From assembly GCA_002923375.1 (NCBI GenBank), contig BEIJ01000002.1, positions 372,001 to 436,000 on the forward strand: a stretch of DNA of 64,000 bases, given 5' to 3'. Each line of letters opens with the position of its first letter. Position 1 is the stretch's first letter. The DNA is from a bacterium HR33 (lineage in GTDB: Bacteria; Gemmatimonadota; Gemmatimonadetes; Gemmatimonadales; GWC2-71-9). Shown piece after piece: positions 60,827 to 64,000 of the stretch. Under the pieces are notes generated by a model. It made no database searches and was not told the origin of the DNA. It saw only the letters and a program-made list of their open reading frames with translations. The position numbers and the translations under genes are program-made.

Positions 60827-61252
60827 ATGGCAGGAATGGATGTAGGGACCGGCGGTTACAAACGTGACCCCAACGTGGTCCCCATGATCGACATTCTTCT
60901 GGTGCTCCTCATCATTTTCATGATGCAGGTGCCCCTGACGCGCAAAGTGATGGAGGTCCAGGTGCCGCCCGAGGAGCAAGTGGAACAGGCACAACTGGCC
61001 CAAAGCAACCAGATTGTGCTGGAGCTGAGGGACGACGGCACCTACGCCATCAACAACGAGGTGGTGCCCAAGTCGCGGCTGGACCAAAGGTTCCACGAGA
61101 TCTACGACAACCGGCCCGCCAAGCTGTTGTTCATCAAGCCCGGCAGGACCCGCAAGTACCAGGAGGTCATCGAGGCGATGGACATAGCTAGAGGCGCGGG
61201 CGTTCAGGTAATCGGGCTAGCACCGCCTCAACAAGAGGGCGGGCAGCAATAA
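60827..61252 (+). CDS. ExbD/TolR-family protein (second copy)
   Basis: 141 residues, with the same VPMIDILLVLLIIFMM membrane segment and Asp as the first copy, but a shorter periplasmic part. The two ExbD proteins could form a heterodimer in one ExbB channel, known for some TonB systems with two ExbD proteins. It ends the run of closely spaced genes; a 118-bp gap precedes the second TonB gene. Confidence 0.92.
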   Translation: MAGMDVGTGGYKRDPNVVPMIDILLVLLIIFMMQVPLTRKVMEVQVPPEEQVEQAQLAQSNQIVLELRDDGTYAINNEVVPKSRLDQRFHEIYDNRPAKLLFIKPGRTRKYQEVIEAMDIARGAGVQVIGLAPPQQEGGQQ

Positions 61253-61356
61253 ACAGCCGGCACTTGGTGCCGCGTGGCCGCCCTGTAAACCGATTTTGGA
61301 GAAGTGAGTCCTGGCGCGCGGGCGCGGGGGCCGGGAAGGCTTCCGCGCCCGAGGTG

Positions 61357-61362
61357 TATATT
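61357..61362 (+). promoter_or_regulatory. -10-like TATATT just before the second TonB gene
   Basis: TATATT ends 8 nt before the ATG at 61371, after a GC-rich gap. No ribosome site lies between. Candidate leaderless promoter. Confidence 0.3.
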
Positions 61363-61370
61363 CATGCCGG

Positions 61371-62075
61371 ATGACTCGTTCGTTCCGCCCTTCGGACGCG
61401 AGAAGGCGCCGAGAGCCCGGTTTCGGCGCCGCCTTGGGAGTCTCGGCTGCCGCCCACATTGCACTGGTGGCGGGCATGGTGCTCTGGAACGCGCCGAGCA
61501 GCGGCGGGGGCACGATCGGCCCGCTCGCCGGTAAAGCTCTCTCGCAGGCTGGTACCGAGGTGCGATTCCTGACCCTCAAACCCCCGGCTGCCCCGATGGA
61601 ATCGCCTGACCGGGAGAGGTTAACGCCGCCCATCGAGGTAAGCATTTCCCCCATCGAAGCCGTCGCCCCCGCTAGAGAACGGAGACTGCCGGGTACGGAA
61701 GAAGGCGTGCCGGGAACCCTGGCGGCCCCGGCCGTCGGATCGGCGGGCCGAGTGGGGCTGGCGGGGATCGGAGGAATGGGAACCGGGGGGACCGGGGAGT
61801 CGGGAAACGGGCCCAACCTGCTGGCTCCGAGACCGCGCTATACCGTCCTGCCGCCCTTGGACCGGCCGGCCTCGGTTCGGGGAAAATCATTCCGGGTGCG
61901 GTTCTGGGTGGACCAGTTCGGCCGGGTTACTCGGGTGGAGGTCTCGCCGGAAATACCCGACACCGAATATAGAAAGAAATTCCTGGCCCTTATGTACCAG
62001 TATAGCTTCGAACCTGCGCGCCGGCCCGACGGGACTCCGGTCGCGGGAGAAGCCGTTCTGACGATCACCCTATAA
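61371..62075 (+). CDS. TonB-family energy transducer (second copy)
   Basis: 234 residues. A basic N-terminus, one membrane helix (about 22-40: AALGVSAAAHIALVAGMVL), a Pro/Ala/Gly-rich periplasmic linker, and a C-terminal TonB-like domain (about 160-234) with FRVRFWVDQFGRVTRVEVSPEIPD. It is not closely similar to the first copy at 58798. It follows the ExbBD genes by 118 bp and has a possible promoter of its own. It would be an alternative energy-transducing partner for the same motor. Confidence 0.8.
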   Translation: MTRSFRPSDARRRREPGFGAALGVSAAAHIALVAGMVLWNAPSSGGGTIGPLAGKALSQAGTEVRFLTLKPPAAPMESPDRERLTPPIEVSISPIEAVAPARERRLPGTEEGVPGTLAAPAVGSAGRVGLAGIGGMGTGGTGESGNGPNLLAPRPRYTVLPPLDRPASVRGKSFRVRFWVDQFGRVTRVEVSPEIPDTEYRKKFLALMYQYSFEPARRPDGTPVAGEAVLTITL

Positions 62076-62135
62076 CTCCAAAGAACCCGTTTCTGACAAA
62101 GAACCCATTCTGACAAAAAACTCGGGCAGGCGCTT

Positions 62136-63674
62136 ATGAACCAGTTGCTCGCCAGAAAACCGGTGTCCCAGATACTGCAGGAAACCGCCACCACGGAGGT
62201 GGGGCTCAAGCGCGTACTGGGTAAATGGCAACTTACCGCCCTGGGTGTCGGGGCGATCATCGGCGCCGGCATCTTCGCCACCACCGGCACAGCTATAGTA
62301 GGAGATTCCGTGCGCCTCGGTGCCGGCCCGGCGATCGTCCTCTCCTTCGTGATCACGGCCATAGCCTGCGGGTTCGCGGCAGTCTGCTACGCGGAGTTCG
62401 CCGCCATGGTTCCCATTTCGGGATCGGCCTACACCTACGCCTACGCCTCTTTGGGCGAACTGGTGGCCTGGATCATAGGTTGGGACCTGATCATAGAGTA
62501 CGCCGTGGGAAACATTGCAGTTGCGATCTCCTGGGCGGGGCACTTCCGAGAGCTGATAAGTCATTTCGGGATCCAGATACCGGCCTGGCTCAGTATCGAC
62601 TACCGCACCGCGCACCAGGCCGCCGCTGCAGCCGCCCAAGGAGCGACCGATCCGGGGACGCTCTACCTGGCCAGCGCGGTAAGCGAGGCGCCGAAGCTTT
62701 TCGGATTACCGGTAATCGTAAACGTTCCCGCCGTGCTGATAGTGGTACTCCTCACCGCGCTTCTGGTCTACGGGATTAGAGAATCGGCGGTCTCGAATTC
62801 CATCATGGTCGTTCTGAAAATAGCCGTACTGTTTTTCTTCATAGGTGTGGGAGCGTTTCTCATAAGGCCCGAGAACTACACCGCCTACGGCGGGTTCGCG
62901 CCCAACGGCTTCAAAGGGATAACCGCCGCCGCAGCTATCATCTTCTTCAGCTACATCGGATTCGACGCGGTATCCACCGCGGCCGAAGAGGCGAAAGATC
63001 CCAAGAGGGATATGCCCTTCGGCATCGTAATGAGCCTGGTAATCTGTACCGTGATCTTCATACTGGTGGCCGTGGTGATGACCGGAATGGCTCCCTGGCC
63101 CCAGCTGGGAACCGCCGAGCCGATGATAACCGCCCTGGCTTTGGCCCGGGGGAACGATCGGATGATAGAGATCGCCCGCTTCGTGGTGGCGCTGGGAGCG
63201 GTGATCGCAATGACCACGGTGCTTTTGGTGTTTCAGTTGGGCCAGCCCAGGATATTCTTCTCCATGGCAAGAGACGGCCTGCTGCCGCAGTGGGCCGCAA
63301 AGGTGCATCCGCGCTTCCGCACGCCCTACGTGACCACCATAATCACCGGAGCATTCGTGGCGTTCTTCGCCGCCTTCGCCAACATAGACGAGGTGGTGGA
63401 GCTCACCAACATCGGCACTCTGTTCGCCTTCGTCCTGGTGGCGGTCGGCGTGCTGGTGCTGCGGTATACGGAACCCGATCGGGAGCGGCCCTTCAAAGTA
63501 CCTCTGGTGCCGATCGTGCCGCTGGGCGCGGTGGCGGCCTGCCTGTTCCTCATGCTCCAACTTCCCGGGATCACTTGGATCCGATTCGGCCTGTGGCTCG
63601 CGGCAGGATTGATCATCTACTTCTCGTACGGCTACAGGAAGAGCAGGCTCAAAGCCGCAAATGGTAGCGCCTAG
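62136..63674 (+). CDS. APC-superfamily amino acid permease
   Basis: 512 residues with about 12-14 membrane helices. The family start GVGAIIGAGIFATTGTA, FSYIGFDAVSTAAEEAKDP and the later MARDGLLPQWAAKVHPRFRTP block match cationic amino-acid transporter-type permeases (CAT/YfnA). It is a single gene between the TonB gene (60 bp upstream) and the convergent kinase gene, which it overlaps by 4 bp (CTAG at 63671-63674). Confidence 0.9.
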   Translation: MNQLLARKPVSQILQETATTEVGLKRVLGKWQLTALGVGAIIGAGIFATTGTAIVGDSVRLGAGPAIVLSFVITAIACGFAAVCYAEFAAMVPISGSAYTYAYASLGELVAWIIGWDLIIEYAVGNIAVAISWAGHFRELISHFGIQIPAWLSIDYRTAHQAAAAAAQGATDPGTLYLASAVSEAPKLFGLPVIVNVPAVLIVVLLTALLVYGIRESAVSNSIMVVLKIAVLFFFIGVGAFLIRPENYTAYGGFAPNGFKGITAAAAIIFFSYIGFDAVSTAAEEAKDPKRDMPFGIVMSLVICTVIFILVAVVMTGMAPWPQLGTAEPMITALALARGNDRMIEIARFVVALGAVIAMTTVLLVFQLGQPRIFFSMARDGLLPQWAAKVHPRFRTPYVTTIITGAFVAFFAAFANIDEVVELTNIGTLFAFVLVAVGVLVLRYTEPDRERPFKVPLVPIVPLGAVAACLFLMLQLPGITWIRFGLWLAAGLIIYFSYGYRKSRLKAANGSA

Positions 63675-64000
63675 GGACGAAGGCCAAGTGCCAAGGCCAG
63701 AGCTCCGCTGGCCGGGTCCACCCCTCGGTCCACCAAGTTGACCGGAGGCTCGGCGGCCTTGAGCCGTGCTACCAAAGCGTCTCTTACGGCCGAGCCCTTG
63801 ACCAGCAGCCCCCCGCTCAGAGCCACCGGTATGGCGAAGTCGGAAAGTCGCTCCCGCAGAGCCTCCACGTGGTGAGCCAGCTCCGCTGCCGCAGCCTGTA
63901 CCAGGAGCGATGCTACGGGGTCCTCGGCCGCCGCTCGGCACACTACCGGCGCCAAGGCCGCTACTCGCTGCGGCCTGGCTAGCCTGGCCCAGGCAATGAG
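63671..64000 (-). CDS. BadF/BadG/BcrA/BcrD ATPase family protein (N-acetylglucosamine kinase-like), C-terminal part
   Basis: Only the C-terminal 109 residues are in the window; the frame is open to the right edge. VALSGGLLVKGSAVRD and a final ASGALALALGL are typical of the last part of the ASKHA-fold N-acetylglucosamine kinase/BadF family, where the GG-x-L block binds the nucleotide. The substrate may be an amino sugar from cell-wall recycling. The N-terminal phosphate-binding motifs are outside the window. Confidence 0.75.
   Translation of the reverse strand, partial: LIAWARLARPQRVAALAPVVCRAAAEDPVASLLVQAAAAELAHHVEALRERLSDFAIPVALSGGLLVKGSAVRDALVARLKAAEPPVNLVDRGVDPASGALALALGLRP

Noticed and set aside
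1..64000. CRISPR arrays, insertion sequences, prophage or plasmid genes
   Set aside because: No evenly spaced repeats with spacers, no transposase or integrase and no terminal inverted repeats were seen on either strand.

Overview
This is a densely coding, GC-rich bacterial window (about 55 genes, one tRNA, no insertion sequences, no CRISPR array). The gene content points to Gemmatimonadota or a close relative: a six-gene alternative complex III (actABCDEF), a bacterial sphingolipid operon, several Hanks-type kinases, a BTAD-AAA regulator, many short lipoproteins and secreted metallopeptidases with Ig-like tails. The phylum is inferred from gene content only.

Layout. 1-3.3 kb: the end of an ABC exporter (ATPase fragment plus ABC-2 permease), a small helical protein, an alpha/beta hydrolase and a zinc-ribbon Ser/Thr kinase. 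3.5-10.2 kb: a TetR-controlled tripartite RND efflux operon. 10.2-16.9 kb: a nitrilase-fold protein with an apparent active-site substitution, a pseudokinase-kinase fusion, a quinone oxidoreductase, a double-FHA membrane serine protease and a TrmJ-like methyltransferase. 17.0-24.3 kb: actABCDEF, with translational overlaps. 24.4-33.3 kb: an XdhC-like protein, then leftward genes: ECF sigma factor, anti-sigma factor, VIT-VWA protein, kinase with a long TPR-like tail, a Cys-rich protein and a DUF2905 protein. 33.4-37.1 kb: a blue-copper lipoprotein, a BTAD-AAA regulator and an unrecognised His-rich exported protein.

37.1-41.3 kb (leftward): the proposed sphingolipid operon: serine palmitoyltransferase-like enzyme, GNAT-fold ceramide synthase candidate, ceramide reductase candidate, and a membrane PAP2-type enzyme resembling inositol-phosphorylceramide synthases. 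41.3-48.2 kb: a second PAP2 phosphatase, then two tandem copies of a coupled pair (secreted M6 metalloprotease plus small lipoprotein). The protease tails look dockerin-like, so the lipoproteins may be their anchors. 48.8-54.2 kb: tRNA-Ala(TGC), oligopeptidase B and a leishmanolysin-like lipoprotein protease with its own coupled lipoprotein. 54.2-64.0 kb: Mn-type superoxide dismutase, a soluble histidine kinase, OmpR-type regulator and membrane histidine kinase in one coupled unit, then TonB-ExbB-ExbD-ExbD-TonB, an APC permease and the end of a BadF/NAGK-type kinase.

Recurring themes are extracytoplasmic proteolysis, signalling through Hanks kinases, FHA domains and two-component systems, and 4-base stop/start overlaps. 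Several genes carry a -10-like TATAxT element only 8-11 nt before the start codon, which suggests leaderless transcripts. The most interesting parts are the sphingolipid operon, the duplicated M6 protease/lipoprotein module, the pseudokinase-kinase fusion and the FHA-FHA-coiled-coil-protease.
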